This document shows, piece by piece, positions 9,999 to 20,400 of a stretch of DNA of 64,000 bases. Positions within the stretch are counted from its first letter, which is position 1; each line of letters begins with the position of its first letter. The notes under the pieces are model-generated. The model was not told where the DNA came from and ran no database searches. It saw only the letters and a list, made by a program, of their open reading frames with translations. A program made the position numbers and the translations under genes. Origin of the DNA: CAVSQX01 sp963730225 (GTDB taxonomy: Bacteria > Planctomycetota > Phycisphaerae > Tepidisphaerales > Tepidisphaeraceae); assembly GCA_963730225.1 (NCBI GenBank), contig CAVSQX010000002.1:744001-808000 (forward strand). Direction: 5' to 3'.

Positions 9999-10793
9999 TC
10001 AACTCAACAGCGTCTGGATTCCTTCCCAGAGAATGTACCAGCCTAACAAAAAAGTGGTGATGTACACGACTCGAGTGAAAAGCTTATCGCTCATGCGGCG
10101 ATTGATCCAAACTCCGAACAACGCTCCGGCCAGCACGATTGGCAAAAATCGCAGGGCAAACAAGGGCGAAACGTGTTGGAATTGGCCGGTCAGTCCGTAG
10201 GAGGGAAGCTTGCCGGTGTTCAACAGAAAAAAATACGTGGCGCACGTGCCGACGTAGAGCTGGCGATCGAGCTGAAGCGGAATCAAATACGTGGCGATGA
10301 TCGGCCCGGCGCCGTGGGCGAGAGTTGAAGAAACCGCCGCGATGCAGCCGGTGAGATTGCTGCGCATCGGCTCGCGCATCAGATGCTTCTGCATTCCGCG
10401 GAATTGCCGCCACCAGTGCAGCGAAACCAGGAAGATCGATTCGACGCCGATCTCGATCGAGATGACCGCGCTGGCCAGCGCTTCGCTCTTCTGGCGGTGG
10501 AACCACCACAGCAACCCGGCTCCCAGAACCAATCCCAGAATCGAGCCGGCAAACAGTCGGCGAACGATCGTGAAGCTGAAAAGATGGCGATACTGCCAAA
10601 CGGCAATCAGATCGCCGCAGATCAGCAACGGCAGCATGAACCCCAGCCCGGCGGTCGCTCCTCGGCCCGGAAGGTGCGACATGGCGATCGTAATCATCGG
10701 CACCGCCAGCAATCCCAACCCGCTGCCGAACCCGCTCTTGGTCAGGCCAATGAAGAAGACGCCCAGAAAGACGATCGACCACCAGGGAGACAT
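9999..10793 (-). CDS. TSUP (TauE/SafE) family membrane transporter
   Basis: A 264-residue integral membrane protein with about eight hydrophobic segments. The start MSPWWSIVFLGVFFIGLTKS at 10793 is preferred over an upstream frame extension, because the extension reads through the GTGACAAG repeat tract. GLTKSGFGSGLGLLAVPMIT near the N-terminus is the family's conserved loop, and a second related half follows after a basic central stretch. TSUP members export or import sulfite, sulfonates or other organic anions; no substrate can be assigned here. It is the first gene of a likely two-gene unit with the SDR at 9201-9983 and is transcribed divergently from the operon beginning at 10975. Confidence 0.85.
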   Translation of the reverse strand: MSPWWSIVFLGVFFIGLTKSGFGSGLGLLAVPMITIAMSHLPGRGATAGLGFMLPLLICGDLIAVWQYRHLFSFTIVRRLFAGSILGLVLGAGLLWWFHRQKSEALASAVISIEIGVESIFLVSLHWWRQFRGMQKHLMREPMRSNLTGCIAAVSSTLAHGAGPIIATYLIPLQLDRQLYVGTCATYFFLLNTGKLPSYGLTGQFQHVSPLFALRFLPIVLAGALFGVWINRRMSDKLFTRVVYITTFLLGWYILWEGIQTLLS

Positions 10794-10824
10794 GGCGGGA
10801 AGTATACGGGAGAGGAAATTTCCA

Positions 10825-10924
10825 GTGACAAGGTGACAAGGTGACAAGGTGGCAGGGTAGCAGGGGGACAGGGGGACAAGGCGATAGGGGGGGCAATCAC
10901 CTTGTCACCCCTTCACCTTGTCAC
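10825..10924. repeat. GTGACAAG direct repeats with matching inverted copy
   Basis: Three consecutive GTGACAAG units begin at 10825 and run into a degenerate G-rich tract (GGCAGGG, GGGGGACA). The inverted form, CACCTTGTCACCCC then CACCTTGTCAC, follows at 10898-10924. The two arms could pair over about 20 bases. The element occupies the divergent promoter region between the TSUP gene and the gene at 10975. Short CAAGGTGA-type tracts are known in planctomycete intergenic DNA; function unknown. Confidence 0.75.
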
Positions 10925-10974
10925 TTTGCGCAACCATTGGGATTTCTCAGGGGACTTCGTTACATTCTCCCCGC

Positions 10975-11400
10975 ATGGACAGCAGCATTTCAACGACGCG
11001 CGGAAGAATCATCCAGGTGCACGACGATTGGGTGCTCTTTGCCCCGGCCAACTCGCGGTATCACCTGAAGCTAAGCACCAACGGAAAGTACGATGGGCCG
11101 GTCGATGCGCTGATCGAAGGATCGGTCCAGGCCGACGCCAGAAAACTGTGGACGATGGCCAGCGGTGGAAATTTTATCACGCCCATTCAGGGCCCGCCGC
11201 GAATTGTGCAGGGAAGAATCAAGTTCCTCGATCAGCAGATGATGGTCGTGCAATGTGGAGCGACGGTGATCGTGAAGCTGCCGGCGGCGGATAGCGCGCT
11301 GGATTTGAATAACGGGCCATTGGAAGCGGGAGGACTCGTGAATGCGACGCTGATGCCGGGAGCGAAATTTGAATGGGCGCTGGTCACGGCGAACAAATAA
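10975..11400 (+). CDS. Conserved hypothetical protein, 141 residues
   Basis: The start is placed at ATG 10975 (MDSSISTTRGRIIQVHDDWV), because the upstream extension is read from the intergenic repeat. It is a small soluble protein of alternating hydrophobic beta-type segments (GRIIQVHDDWVLFAPAN, HLKLSTNGKYDGPVDALIEG, RIKFLDQQMMVVQCGATVIV) and has no signal peptide or membrane helix. The spacing suggests a compact beta-barrel, but no family is recognised. It is the first of three plus-strand genes closely followed by 11434-12097 and the GT4 gene at 12112, so the three probably form an operon. The function cannot be inferred. Confidence 0.7.
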   Translation: MDSSISTTRGRIIQVHDDWVLFAPANSRYHLKLSTNGKYDGPVDALIEGSVQADARKLWTMASGGNFITPIQGPPRIVQGRIKFLDQQMMVVQCGATVIVKLPAADSALDLNNGPLEAGGLVNATLMPGAKFEWALVTANK

Positions 11401-11433
11401 GATGTCAATGCATTCGTGCCACGATCGAGCGTG

Positions 11434-12097
11434 ATGATCGTTCGGATAAATCAGATCGACGCGGAGACGGCGGAACGTGCGGGTGGATGGGATGCGCAGG
11501 GGCTGCGCGGAAGTGAGATACGTCTGGCCCCAGGCCGTGTTCGTTTACCAGATTCTGGTGATGGAGCAGGATGAGCACGGCCAGCAGATGGAAGCGGGAT
11601 TCGTTCAGACGCAATTGCGTCGCTTGATTCCGCACGTGATGGCCGCCCTGAGCTCGGCCGAAGATCAGGCCGTGCTGCGGCTCGACGGCGCGATCGCCGA
11701 TGCGGAACTGCTGGGCGCGATGGCGTACGTCGTGGATCCGATCGAATGCCGCAAGTTCGCGATCTCGGCGGTTCAACGGCTTTGGACCAGCGGAAGGCCG
11801 GCGATCGGAAGCGTGCGGCTGGCCCCGACCTATCAGCATCTTTCCTCGCTGTGCAGCGATCTGCGCGTTGGGCTGGAGCGTTCGGTGCGGCTGCGAGCCC
11901 TGGCGCTGCCCGAGGAACTGGTCGATCCGATGCTGGACACTTCGGACATGGATGACGAACGCTGGCGGGAGATCCTGCCGAGGGCGACGTTTATGCTTTC
12001 CAGCGCCCGCGAGCTGACATCGCTGTTGATCTGGACCGAGCGATTCGATCCGAGCCAGGCGAAGAATCGGATCGTGAACCGACTCAGCGGAATTTAG
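11434..12097 (+). CDS. Conserved hypothetical protein (frameshift near the N-terminus)
   Basis: The uninterrupted frame begins at 11477, but an ATG at 11434 in another frame opens with a coherent N-terminus, MIVRINQIDAETAERAGGWD and AQGLRGS. This would continue naturally into RYVWPQAVFVYQILVMEQDE of the downstream frame if one extra base around 11490-11512 were removed. The body (about 210 residues) is soluble, with helical stretches such as LRRLIPHVMAALSSAEDQAV and LICSARELTSLL-like ends. No catalytic motif or known family is recognised. The gene lies 33 bases after the preceding small gene and 14 bases before the glycosyltransferase, in a likely operon. I infer the frameshift from the better N-terminus, not from an alignment. 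Confidence 0.6.
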
Positions 12098-12111
12098 GAT
12101 ATTCAATCGAC

Positions 12112-13301
12112 ATGGCGCGCCCCCTTCGCATTCTCTACGCCGCCGGGCCGGGGGATGTCATTGGAACTTATCAATATTGGAAACAGGGTCGCGATGATCC
12201 TTCGCAGGTGGCGATCACTTACTCGGGGCAGTTCTATGAACACTGCCGTCAGAGTGGGGCTAAGGGATATGTGATTTCCTCGAATCCGCGACCGGGACGG
12301 ATTGCCGAAGGAGATTTGATCGTCGAGCATCGGCGTCTGCGTTTTACCAGGGCGCCGGAGCGCTGTTCCATCTGGGGCGGTTGTGGTACGGAGTGCGGTT
12401 GTGGATGTCGGCGATGCGCTTCAAGGCGGATGTGGCGGTGGTCGCGGACGGAACACAATGGTTTGTGCTGGGATTGATGCGGCTGGGAAACGTGCGCGTG
12501 GTGCCGTCGCTGCACAACATGCTTTGGCCGAAAAACTGGGAACGAACGGGTTTGATTGATCGATTGATCTGGCGGCTCAATGCGAGGTTCTTTCAGAAAC
12601 GAGCGATGGCCCTGCTGAGCGTCTCCAGGGATGTCAGCGAGCAAGTGCGGACGCTGTTGAACGGAAAGCCAATTCCGATCGAGCAGTTTGTGCCGAGCTA
12701 TCGGCCGCTGGCTTTTGGCCAGGGGTTGGGAGAACCGCCGGCGCCGCCGCCATTTCGAGTTTTTTTTGCCGGACGAATCGAACGCAACAAGGGCGTGTTC
12801 GAGTTGCTGGAGTTGGCCAAGCACTTTGCGGCCGAAGGAAGAAACGAAATCGAATTCGATCTGTGCGGAGACGGAAGCGAGTTGGAACACCTTCGACAAG
12901 CCGCCGCCGCGGCCGCAGTGGACGGACGATTTCGCTGCCATGGGCATTGCGACAAGGAGACGATGCGTCAGATGTATCAGCGATGCCAGGTGGTGATCGT
13001 GCCGACGACCAGCCAGTTTACCGAAGGGTTCAACAAGGTGGTGGCTGAGGGGGTGCTCGCCGGGCGACCGGTGATCACTTCATCGGTTTGTCCGGCGTTG
13101 GATTATGTGAAGGAGGCGGTGCTTGCGGTGCCTGCCGATGACACCGAGGCTTACGGAAAGGCGATTGTTCGAATTGAAACTGATTCTCAACTCTACAACT
13201 CAAAGCGGCTGGGCTGCGAAAGTGCCCGCGCGCTGTTCTGCGATCCCAAAAACGGTTGGGCAGCGGCACTCAAGCGCGCTCTTGCATGCAATACGTGGTG
13301 A
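12112..13301 (+). CDS. GT4-type glycosyltransferase (frameshifted by a missing T)
   Basis: Two overlapping frames make one protein of about 396 residues. The first gives the N-terminal acceptor domain, MARPLRILYAAGPGDVIGTY through IVEHRRLRF. The second gives LWYGVRLWMSAMRFKADVAV to the end. Adding one T to the run of four at 12342-12345 joins them smoothly as RLRFYQGAGALFHLGRLWYG. The C-terminal GT1/GT4 nucleotide-sugar domain shows VFFAGRIERNKGVFELLELA, LCGDGSELEHL and the E-x7-E segment EGFNKVVAEGVLAG. It should transfer a sugar from a nucleotide-sugar donor to an exopolysaccharide or glycolipid acceptor; neither is known. No membrane helix is obvious. It is the last gene of the operon starting at 10975. 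Confidence 0.82.
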
Positions 13302-13458
13302 GCCCTGAAAGCTTCCCAGCTTTACATAATCGAAGTTCTTTGTGTCTCAAAGCCTGTTTTTATTCTGAAAACGAGTGTTTTGCAAATAATTCCTGCCGGA
13401 AAGCCTATTGCTGAGCAGCGGAACGGTTCGCATACTTCTGGCGAAACAATATTCATTG

Positions 13459-13495
13459 GGCCTCGGCTTCATGGGTGAAAGCCGGGGCCTTTTTC
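13459..13495 (+). terminator. Intrinsic-terminator-like hairpin before the RluA-type gene
   Basis: The left arm GGCCTCGGCTTCA and right arm TGAAAGCCGGGGCC pair around TGGG with one mismatch and one bulge. They are followed directly by TTTTTCTT, the classic plus-strand terminator layout. It lies about 150 bases after the glycosyltransferase stop and only 27 bases before ATG 13522, so it could end the upstream operon, end a short RNA, or act as an attenuator. Confidence 0.65.
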
Positions 13496-13521
13496 TTGTG
13501 CTCTGGTATTCTTCCTTGCCC

Positions 13522-14412
13522 ATGTCCAAGACGCTGGCCGACTGGCTGCGAGGAACTTATCCGCAGGCCAAGACCAATACGATGCGCAGAATGCTCAAAG
13601 AACGACGGCTGCGCATAAATGGAGCGGTGGCTCGGCGGCTGGATCAGCCAATCGGTCAGAACGATCGCGTGGAGGTGATAGACAAGCCGAGGGTCGTGGC
13701 GTCGGCGCAGCCGCTGAGAATTGTTTTCGAGGATCAAGACCTGCTGGTCGTGGACAAGCCGGCGGGTTTGTTGACCAGCACGGTTGTGCGCGAAAAACGG
13801 GCAACCGCTCTGGCAATCCTGCGGCGATATCTTGCGGCGACCGATCCGCGAGCGCGGCTCGGGTTGATTCATCGGCTGGACAAAGACGCTTGCGGCTTGT
13901 TGGTATTCTCCAAGAACGACCTGGCGTACCGGTCGCTCAAGAGCCAGTTCTTCAAGCATTCTGTCGAACGGATTTATGTCGCGATCACCGACGGCCTACC
14001 CACGCCGCCGGCCGGACGAGTGCAAAACCGATTGGTGGAATTGCCCGATGGATCGGTGCGCCAAAGCCATCGGCCGGGCCAGGGCGAGACGGCGACGACA
14101 GATTATCGATTGATCGCCAAAGGCAACGGACAGGCGGCGGCGCGGGTGGAATTACGCACCGGGCGGAAACATCAGATTCGAGTTCATCTGAGCCAGCGCG
14201 GGGCGGCGATCGTCGGGGATAGTGTTTACAATTCCAAGTCGACGCCGGGCCGGCTCATGCTGTCGGCGGTGGTTCTGGGATTTGTGCATCCGCGCAGCGG
14301 CCAGGCGATGCAATTCGAGCAGATGATTCCAAAGGATTTTCCGATTGTGGGGGGACGGAAAATTTCGCAGCTTGTGCGTCGGGTGTCGGATGGTGCAGCA
14401 GGCGGGGGCTAA
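13522..14412 (+). CDS. RluA-family pseudouridine synthase
   Basis: A 296-residue protein starting MSKTLADWLRGTYPQAKTNT at 13522; the longer frame upstream would run through the terminator hairpin. The N-terminus (about 1-60) is an S4-like RNA-binding domain (MRRMLKERRLRINGAVARRL). The catalytic domain contains LGLIHRLDKDACGLLVFSKN, in which HRLD carries the catalytic aspartate. It also has the RluA-type VELRTGRKHQIRVHLSQRGA and LMLSAVVLGFVHP. It isomerises uridine to pseudouridine in 23S rRNA or tRNA; the target site cannot be decided. Its 3' end overlaps the convergent DUF2339 gene by 158 bases. Confidence 0.92.
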   Translation: MSKTLADWLRGTYPQAKTNTMRRMLKERRLRINGAVARRLDQPIGQNDRVEVIDKPRVVASAQPLRIVFEDQDLLVVDKPAGLLTSTVVREKRATALAILRRYLAATDPRARLGLIHRLDKDACGLLVFSKNDLAYRSLKSQFFKHSVERIYVAITDGLPTPPAGRVQNRLVELPDGSVRQSHRPGQGETATTDYRLIAKGNGQAAARVELRTGRKHQIRVHLSQRGAAIVGDSVYNSKSTPGRLMLSAVVLGFVHPRSGQAMQFEQMIPKDFPIVGGRKISQLVRRVSDGAAGGG

Positions 14413-16609
14413 GTTTTCCATACAGAACGCTGGTGCACAGCAGCAGTGCGCCCAGGCCGATGAACGACAAAATACGATATCCGGCGCTGACTTGACTGAG
14501 ATCGACCAGCACGACTTTGAGAATCGTGACGCCGAAGAGAGCCAGGCCGAAATAGCGAAGCGGAGCGGACGGCCGGTAGAAGCCGGCGATGACGGAGCCG
14601 ACGGCGAACGTGGCCCAGAAGATCGAGAGGACAACCTGCTCGGCCAATTCGCGATGGACTGCGACGGCGGCCAGAGAAGTCACGAAAGTGAAAGCCCGAT
14701 TGATCTCCATCGATCCGGCCCAGAGAAGTACGAGCACGGCAAGGGATTTTGCCGCGGTGAGTGCGGAGGGGCCGCGGTAGGTGTCCGAGATTTCTTGCTG
14801 GGGCCCTCGGGCGGCCAATAAGAATTCGACGGCCAGGGCCAGACCGATGACGGTGTTGGGAGTCAGCAGCGTCCAGTTGATTATCAGTGGCGCCGTGCTG
14901 CCCCAGGTCAGAACGGTGTCGATGGTGAGCCACTTCAGCGCGGCCAGTGCGACGATGGCGGTGGCGTGCAGAGCGGCCCGGGGATCGTTGAGCCATTTGG
15001 ATTGCAGGATCAGAATCGCGGCGAGAATCGCCATGCCGGCGGTCGTCGCCAGCGCGGGCAGCGAGAAAAGCGTGCAGCCGATCCAAATCAGGCTGGCGAA
15101 GACGGCCATGGCGTGGGGCAGTTGTGCTTCGGATGTGTCGTCGAATTTGGCGGCAGCCGGGCGAATCAGGATGGCGATCATGTGGCCGGCCAAAGCCAGC
15201 AAACAGACCATGACGATGTACGCGGGGATCGACAGGCCGGGGAGCGAAAGCCAAATTTGGTTGATTCGATTGTGCGGTCCCGCGCCGATGTCCCATGTCC
15301 AGAGGAAGACTTTCACGACGGCCAAGGCCCAAACCGCGCCAGCGGCGAAACGAGAGGTGCGGAGATTCAACAGTGCGGCCAGAACCGCGAACACCAAAGC
15401 GAGCAGACCCCAGGCGGCGGCGATCCAGAGCCCGGAAAGGGCGACGGGAATCACCAGCACGAAAAGCGCGACCGCTTGCAGAACGAATCCGAAGCAGAGA
15501 ACTCGCAATGCCGGGCGGGCTTTGGAGCTGAACCAAAGCGCGGCTGCCAAAAGCCCGGCGGCGATAGAGACACCAAGCACGCAAGTGGCGCGAAATGCGT
15601 CGGTGTGGTCGCGCAGCAAAGCCAAAATGCCCGCGACGGCGATGGCGGTTACAAGCGTGCTGAATTCGGCGGCGGCGGGAACATAGGCGGAATCGGCGGG
15701 CGCGGCGGTGAGAATCAACTCCGATTGGTAGAGCAGTGCGTAAAAGAAAACAAAAAGCAGGGCGAGGGGAACCGAATCGGTAGAAATGGATTCGATCACG
15801 ACCGCCAGCCAGATGCAGATGCCGATCAGAGAGACGGCGCGGGTCGTCCACCATTTTGGGGTGCCGCCGAACCAGGCGAGAAAGAGAGAAACGGCCTGGA
15901 GGGCCAGTAGATATCCAAAGAATTCGACGAGTTGCGGGTTCTGAGTTGGGAGCAGTGCGGGAGCCAGCAGTCCTCCGATGAGTGAGAGAACGGCGATGGA
16001 AGCCAGGCTTCCGCGGATGGCGACGGCAGCACCGAACAAAACGGCGATCATCATCAATCCAAAGGCCGTTCCGCGCGGATAGAGGCCGTAGTAGGCGTAG
16101 CCGGTGTACGCGGTGAGGAAAAGAATGGCGATGCCCGCGGCGAACGGACCGACAGCGGAGTGGTGATTAATTTTCCGGAAGACCCACTCGCCGCAGGCCA
16201 TCAATGCCAAGCCGATCAGCGCGAGCAGAATTAATCGTATCGAGGGTGAAATGGCGGCGAACCAACCCTGGTCGTAGGCGAATTGAATGCCCAGGCCCGC
16301 CCCGATGACCAACACCAAAGCGCCGACCCAACCGGCCCATTTGAGGCCGATCGTGCGTTCCATGTTGGCTTGCCGCGGCGGCGAAATGGGCGTGGACAGG
16401 TAGGAAAATACGTCGCTGGGCGCAGTCGTCGGGGACATCGATTCCATCACCGGTGTGATCGGTGTCGGCTGGGGTGGGAGCGGCGGCGGGCGCGCGGGAA
16501 TGTGCGGGGGAATTGGCTGCCCTGAGCGGCTGAGCCGAAGGGCTTCTTCGATTCGAGCAAGGCGATTCTCAAGCTTGGTGAGCCGATCGGAGAGATCCTC
16601 GTTTTCCAT
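14255..16609 (-). CDS. DUF2339 multi-spanning membrane protein
   Basis: A 784-residue protein starting MENEDLSDRLTKLENRLARI at 16609. The N-terminal 30 residues form a short coiled coil, followed by a proline-rich linker (PPHIPARPPPLPPQPTPIT). The DUF2339 core then begins with IGLKWAGWVGALVLVIGAGL, and some twenty or more hydrophobic helices fill the remainder. Conserved-type loops include TAYTGYAYYGLYPRG and YRPSAPLRYFGLALFGVTIL. The C-terminal tail (after SVLYGKLSPRL) is hydrophilic and overlaps the convergent RluA gene. DUF2339 proteins are found in many bacteria and lack a settled function. The gene is divergent from the lipoprotein gene at 16782, with 172 bases between. Confidence 0.88.
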   Translation of the reverse strand: MENEDLSDRLTKLENRLARIEEALRLSRSGQPIPPHIPARPPPLPPQPTPITPVMESMSPTTAPSDVFSYLSTPISPPRQANMERTIGLKWAGWVGALVLVIGAGLGIQFAYDQGWFAAISPSIRLILLALIGLALMACGEWVFRKINHHSAVGPFAAGIAILFLTAYTGYAYYGLYPRGTAFGLMMIAVLFGAAVAIRGSLASIAVLSLIGGLLAPALLPTQNPQLVEFFGYLLALQAVSLFLAWFGGTPKWWTTRAVSLIGICIWLAVVIESISTDSVPLALLFVFFYALLYQSELILTAAPADSAYVPAAAEFSTLVTAIAVAGILALLRDHTDAFRATCVLGVSIAAGLLAAALWFSSKARPALRVLCFGFVLQAVALFVLVIPVALSGLWIAAAWGLLALVFAVLAALLNLRTSRFAAGAVWALAVVKVFLWTWDIGAGPHNRINQIWLSLPGLSIPAYIVMVCLLALAGHMIAILIRPAAAKFDDTSEAQLPHAMAVFASLIWIGCTLFSLPALATTAGMAILAAILILQSKWLNDPRAALHATAIVALAALKWLTIDTVLTWGSTAPLIINWTLLTPNTVIGLALAVEFLLAARGPQQEISDTYRGPSALTAAKSLAVLVLLWAGSMEINRAFTFVTSLAAVAVHRELAEQVVLSIFWATFAVGSVIAGFYRPSAPLRYFGLALFGVTILKVVLVDLSQVSAGYRILSFIGLGALLLCTSVLYGKLSPRLLHHPTPDAQAAKFSVPPQSENPLESSARIASPGRCADAQIPEPPPTA

Positions 16610-16781
16610 GCAGCGCCTTGCCAAAAGCAATTGTCGCCGACCGGCAATGGAGCATGCAAGCGGAGCGACGCGGCAACGGGGGGATTGGCAATTGTGGGAA
16701 GTAGTTTGGCCGAATACATTGCGATGTGAGAAGATTGGCCGGTGGCACAGGACCGATACGGCCAAACACGGGAAGAATGAT

Positions 16782-17465
16782 ATGTCGGCTCGCCGCTGGA
16801 CCCTTTTGCTGTTTGTGATGCTCTTCGCATTGGGCGGGTGCTCGACGATTCGCATCACCGATCCGGAGCGGACGGCGGACGAGGAGTTTCTGGAAAACGT
16901 CGCCAGCGCGTCGGCCGTGCAGAAACTCTCGGCGACGGTCCTGCGCGATCGCAAGGTTTACCTCGACAGCTTCTATCTGACCGCCAGCACGCAGCCGTCC
17001 GACGAGCAGCAATATCTGCTGGGAGAATTGCGAGCCAAACTGCTGCTCAACGGCGTGCGTCTGGTGAGCCAGCGTGAAGATGCCGAGATCATCATGGAAG
17101 TTCGCAGCCAGGGGATCAGCAACAATCACATCGAGTTTCTGCTGGGAATTCCAGCCTCGACGCTTGGTGGGCTGGCCACCGGGGTTGCGGTAGCGACGCC
17201 GGAGATCGCGGTGCTGAAGAACACGAAGCAGGAGGGGTTTGCCAGCGTGGCGTTTGTGGCGTACTGGAGAGACTCGGGAGAAGTAGTGGCCAGCTCGGGA
17301 CCGATGGTGGGACGAACCATTCGGGACGACTGGTGGTTCCTTGGTTTTGGGCCGTCGACGTACGGGAACATTCCACCAACCGAGCCCGAACCGCCGCCCG
17401 GCAGCGGCGCCAACGCCACCCCGCCGCCTGCACCCTCGCAATCTCAACCTCAGCAGGGCAAATGA
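16782..17465 (+). CDS. DUF6655-like lipoprotein
   Basis: A 227-residue lipoprotein starting MSARRWTLLLFVMLFALGGC at 16782, with lipobox LGGC and lipidated Cys at residue 20. The mature part contains TITDPERTADEE-like segments (TIRITDPERTADEEFLEN), VYLDSFYLTASTQPSDEQQY and LRAKLLLNGVRLV. It resembles the planctomycete family annotated as DUF6655, although that name comes from recall and not a search. It ends in a long proline/glutamine tail. The stop overlaps the ATG of the AsmA-like gene (ATGA at 17462), so the two are translationally coupled. A role in envelope biogenesis with that partner is a reasonable inference. Confidence 0.75.
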   Translation: MSARRWTLLLFVMLFALGGCSTIRITDPERTADEEFLENVASASAVQKLSATVLRDRKVYLDSFYLTASTQPSDEQQYLLGELRAKLLLNGVRLVSQREDAEIIMEVRSQGISNNHIEFLLGIPASTLGGLATGVAVATPEIAVLKNTKQEGFASVAFVAYWRDSGEVVASSGPMVGRTIRDDWWFLGFGPSTYGNIPPTEPEPPPGSGANATPPPAPSQSQPQQGK

Positions 17466-20400
17466 GCGGGCGGCGCACAGGAGCTTCCGTGCGACGCTGG
17501 ATCGCGCACATCTTCATCGGCCTGCTGGGGCTGATTCTGCTGGCCATGGCGGTGGTGCAAGTTTTACTGTGGACCAACCTGCCGAAGAATTTGCTGGTCG
17601 CTCAACTGGAAGCGCAGCTGGGGCTGCGCATCAACGCCCAATCGCTGAGCACGGGATGGCTCGGACACACGACGCTGAAAAACGGCTCGCTCGGGCTGCC
17701 GCTCGAAGAGCAGACTTTCCTGACGGTGCCGACGCTGCGTCTGAAACACACGACGCTGTTTGGGCTGCTGATCGGACGAAGTTTTGCGATCGATTCGATC
17801 GAGATTGATCAACCCACGATGGTGGCGGTGCAGGGGGCCGACGGACAGTGGAATATTCAGGGAGCCGTGCAAACGGCGGCGCTGTTGGCAGGGGGTCAGT
17901 CCGCGGCGACGGCGGGGCCGCAGCGAATTCCAGTTCTGCCGAAACTGAAACTGGTCGACGGCACCATTGAAGTGATCGATAACCAGCAGCGTTGGGGAAC
18001 CATCGGACCGCTGAATGCGGTTGGCGCTTCGGTTGGGTCGCTGGTTTGGCGGTGCAGCGCGACAATCGGCGACGCCGTTCGCCTCGATGCCGAAGTTGCG
18101 CCGGGCGGAGCGTGGAAGCATCGCGTGAAATTTGTGGCGCGTCAACTGGATGCGACGGCAGGCAACCTGGGAATCGCGACGTATCAGGCGGACTTCAATG
18201 GGACATGGGCCGGGCAGATTGACGATGGAAAATTTATTGGGCGTCTGACGCTGGATCACCTGGCGGCTCAGAATGTGCCGGGGCTGGCGGATGTGACGCT
18301 GGATGGAACGACGGACGTTGAAGCCGACGGATCGACTCTGACGCTGCGGCCGCAATCGGTGGAGTTGAAATCGAGCATCCTGGCGTTTCCGCCGATTCGA
18401 CTGACGGCCGGCGCCTTTACGCACGATGATTCGGGCTTGCACGCACACGATGTTCAGGTGGGAGTGCTCGGCGGGCTGGCGATCCTGAACGGCTCGCTCG
18501 ACCGCAAACGAATGAGCGCCGATTTTCAGGCGCGGTGGACCGGCCTGGAATTGCCGGGACGAATCAGCAATCGCGGATCATTGACGGCGACGCTACGAAT
18601 GCCGTTCGCGGGGCATCCGGCCGTCGCGCTGGTGCTCGACAGTCAGGGATCGACCGCGCGGGGAAGTTGGGATGCGACGGTTCAGTTGGCCGGAACGGGA
18701 CAGTCGTGGAAGTCGATCGACTGGGTCCTGACCGCGCCCAAGCTCGACTTCGACGGCAGCGTTCCGATTCATCTGTCGCAACTGAGCGGGCACATCACCC
18801 AGCGGTATCCGATGGTGGAACTGACCGACCTGTCGCTGCCCGGCAGCGCACGGCTGAATAGCCAGGGCAATTTCGATCTGGAAAAATACTCGTGGTACTT
18901 TTGGCTGGATGGCGGCGCGCCGACTTCGGCATGGGGCAAGCCGATCTCGCTCTGGATCAACACCTGGGGCGATGCGCAGTTGTACACGCTGAAGGAAATG
19001 GACCTTCGCGTGGGGAACCTGGGCCTGTGGGCGGGAGGATATTACGATTCGAGAATTCCCAAGCCGTTGAATTTGAACGCCGTCTGCCAACAAATCGCGC
19101 AGCCGACGGCCGCCGCACGGCTTCAGGGTCATGTCGGCGCGAATTTCACCCTGACTGGTTTGCTGCTGGACAACCAAATCGCCGGCGACTTCACCAGCAC
19201 GAACCTGGTGGCGTTCAATCGCCCCGTCGGGGATGTGGATCTGAAGTTCGACGGCGAGATCGCCTGGCCCCAGGCGCAAGTCCAAACTCAGGAGCTGAGT
19301 CTCTTTGGCGGGCGATGGCATTTCAACGCGCGGCACACGGAAAAGAACGATGGGCTGAAAGTGGCGATTTCCGTGCGAGATCTTCCGCTGGCGGAGGTGG
19401 CCAAATTCGCCCACGTCGCCGGCGTCACCGGCAATGTCACCAGCGGAGATTGCAATCTGACGGCGACGTCGTTCGATACTAATCGCATCGACGTGGATCA
19501 TTCGCAGATCGTCATTCACGATCTGGCGGTGGGAATGCTGACGATGGACGAAGTGAAAATCGAACCCGGAGCTTCGGCAGGGGATTTGCACCGTTCCAAT
19601 CGAGGCGACCAGCGGCTCGGGCCGATGCGAGGTGACGCTAACGGATGATTTGAACGCGCTGGGCCAGTTGAAGGCGCAGATGTCGGTGGAGCGATGGCCC
19701 TGGGCGCTGCCTGGCGGGGCGACGGTCGCACTGTCGGTGGCGAAAAACCAACTGAATATCGATCTTGGCAAGCGCGCCATCGAGGGATCCCTGTCGGCGT
19801 CGGCGGACGTGTCGCAAGGCACCAGCCCATTGGGCCATGCTGAAATTTCGCTGGGATTCGGCGGCCGCAGCATCGCGATGCGGAAGCTCACGGGGGATTT
19901 TCTCGGCGGGAAATTCGATGGAAACGCCGACATCAATCTCGATCGGCCGTTGCAGGGCAACGCGCAGATTCGCTGGAGTCAACTCGATTCCGCCAAACTG
20001 GTGGCGCTGTCGCGGGGGCTTGAGGGATTGAGCGGAAAATACTCGGGCACGATCACGCTGAGCCCGGCGATCGCGCCGCGGCCGTTGGGGCCGATGCGAA
20101 TCGACGTGAACGTGGCGACGCAAGACGCCCGCTACAAGACGGTGCAGATCGGCAATGACGCTATCGCGCCGATTCACGCAGTGCTGTTCGCCGATACCGA
20201 CCGCGTGGTGCTGGATCATGGTCAGATCGACGTCGCCGGCGGCCGCGTGCGACTGTGGGCCCGAGTGGCGAGGAACTTTACCTCGCAGCAGTTGTCCGTC
20301 GACTATGACAATCTGGAGTTGGATCCGATCGCGCGAATGAACAATCCGGCCGGCAAGCCGATCCCGGGATTACTCTGGGGAAACCTGGTGCTGATCGGCA

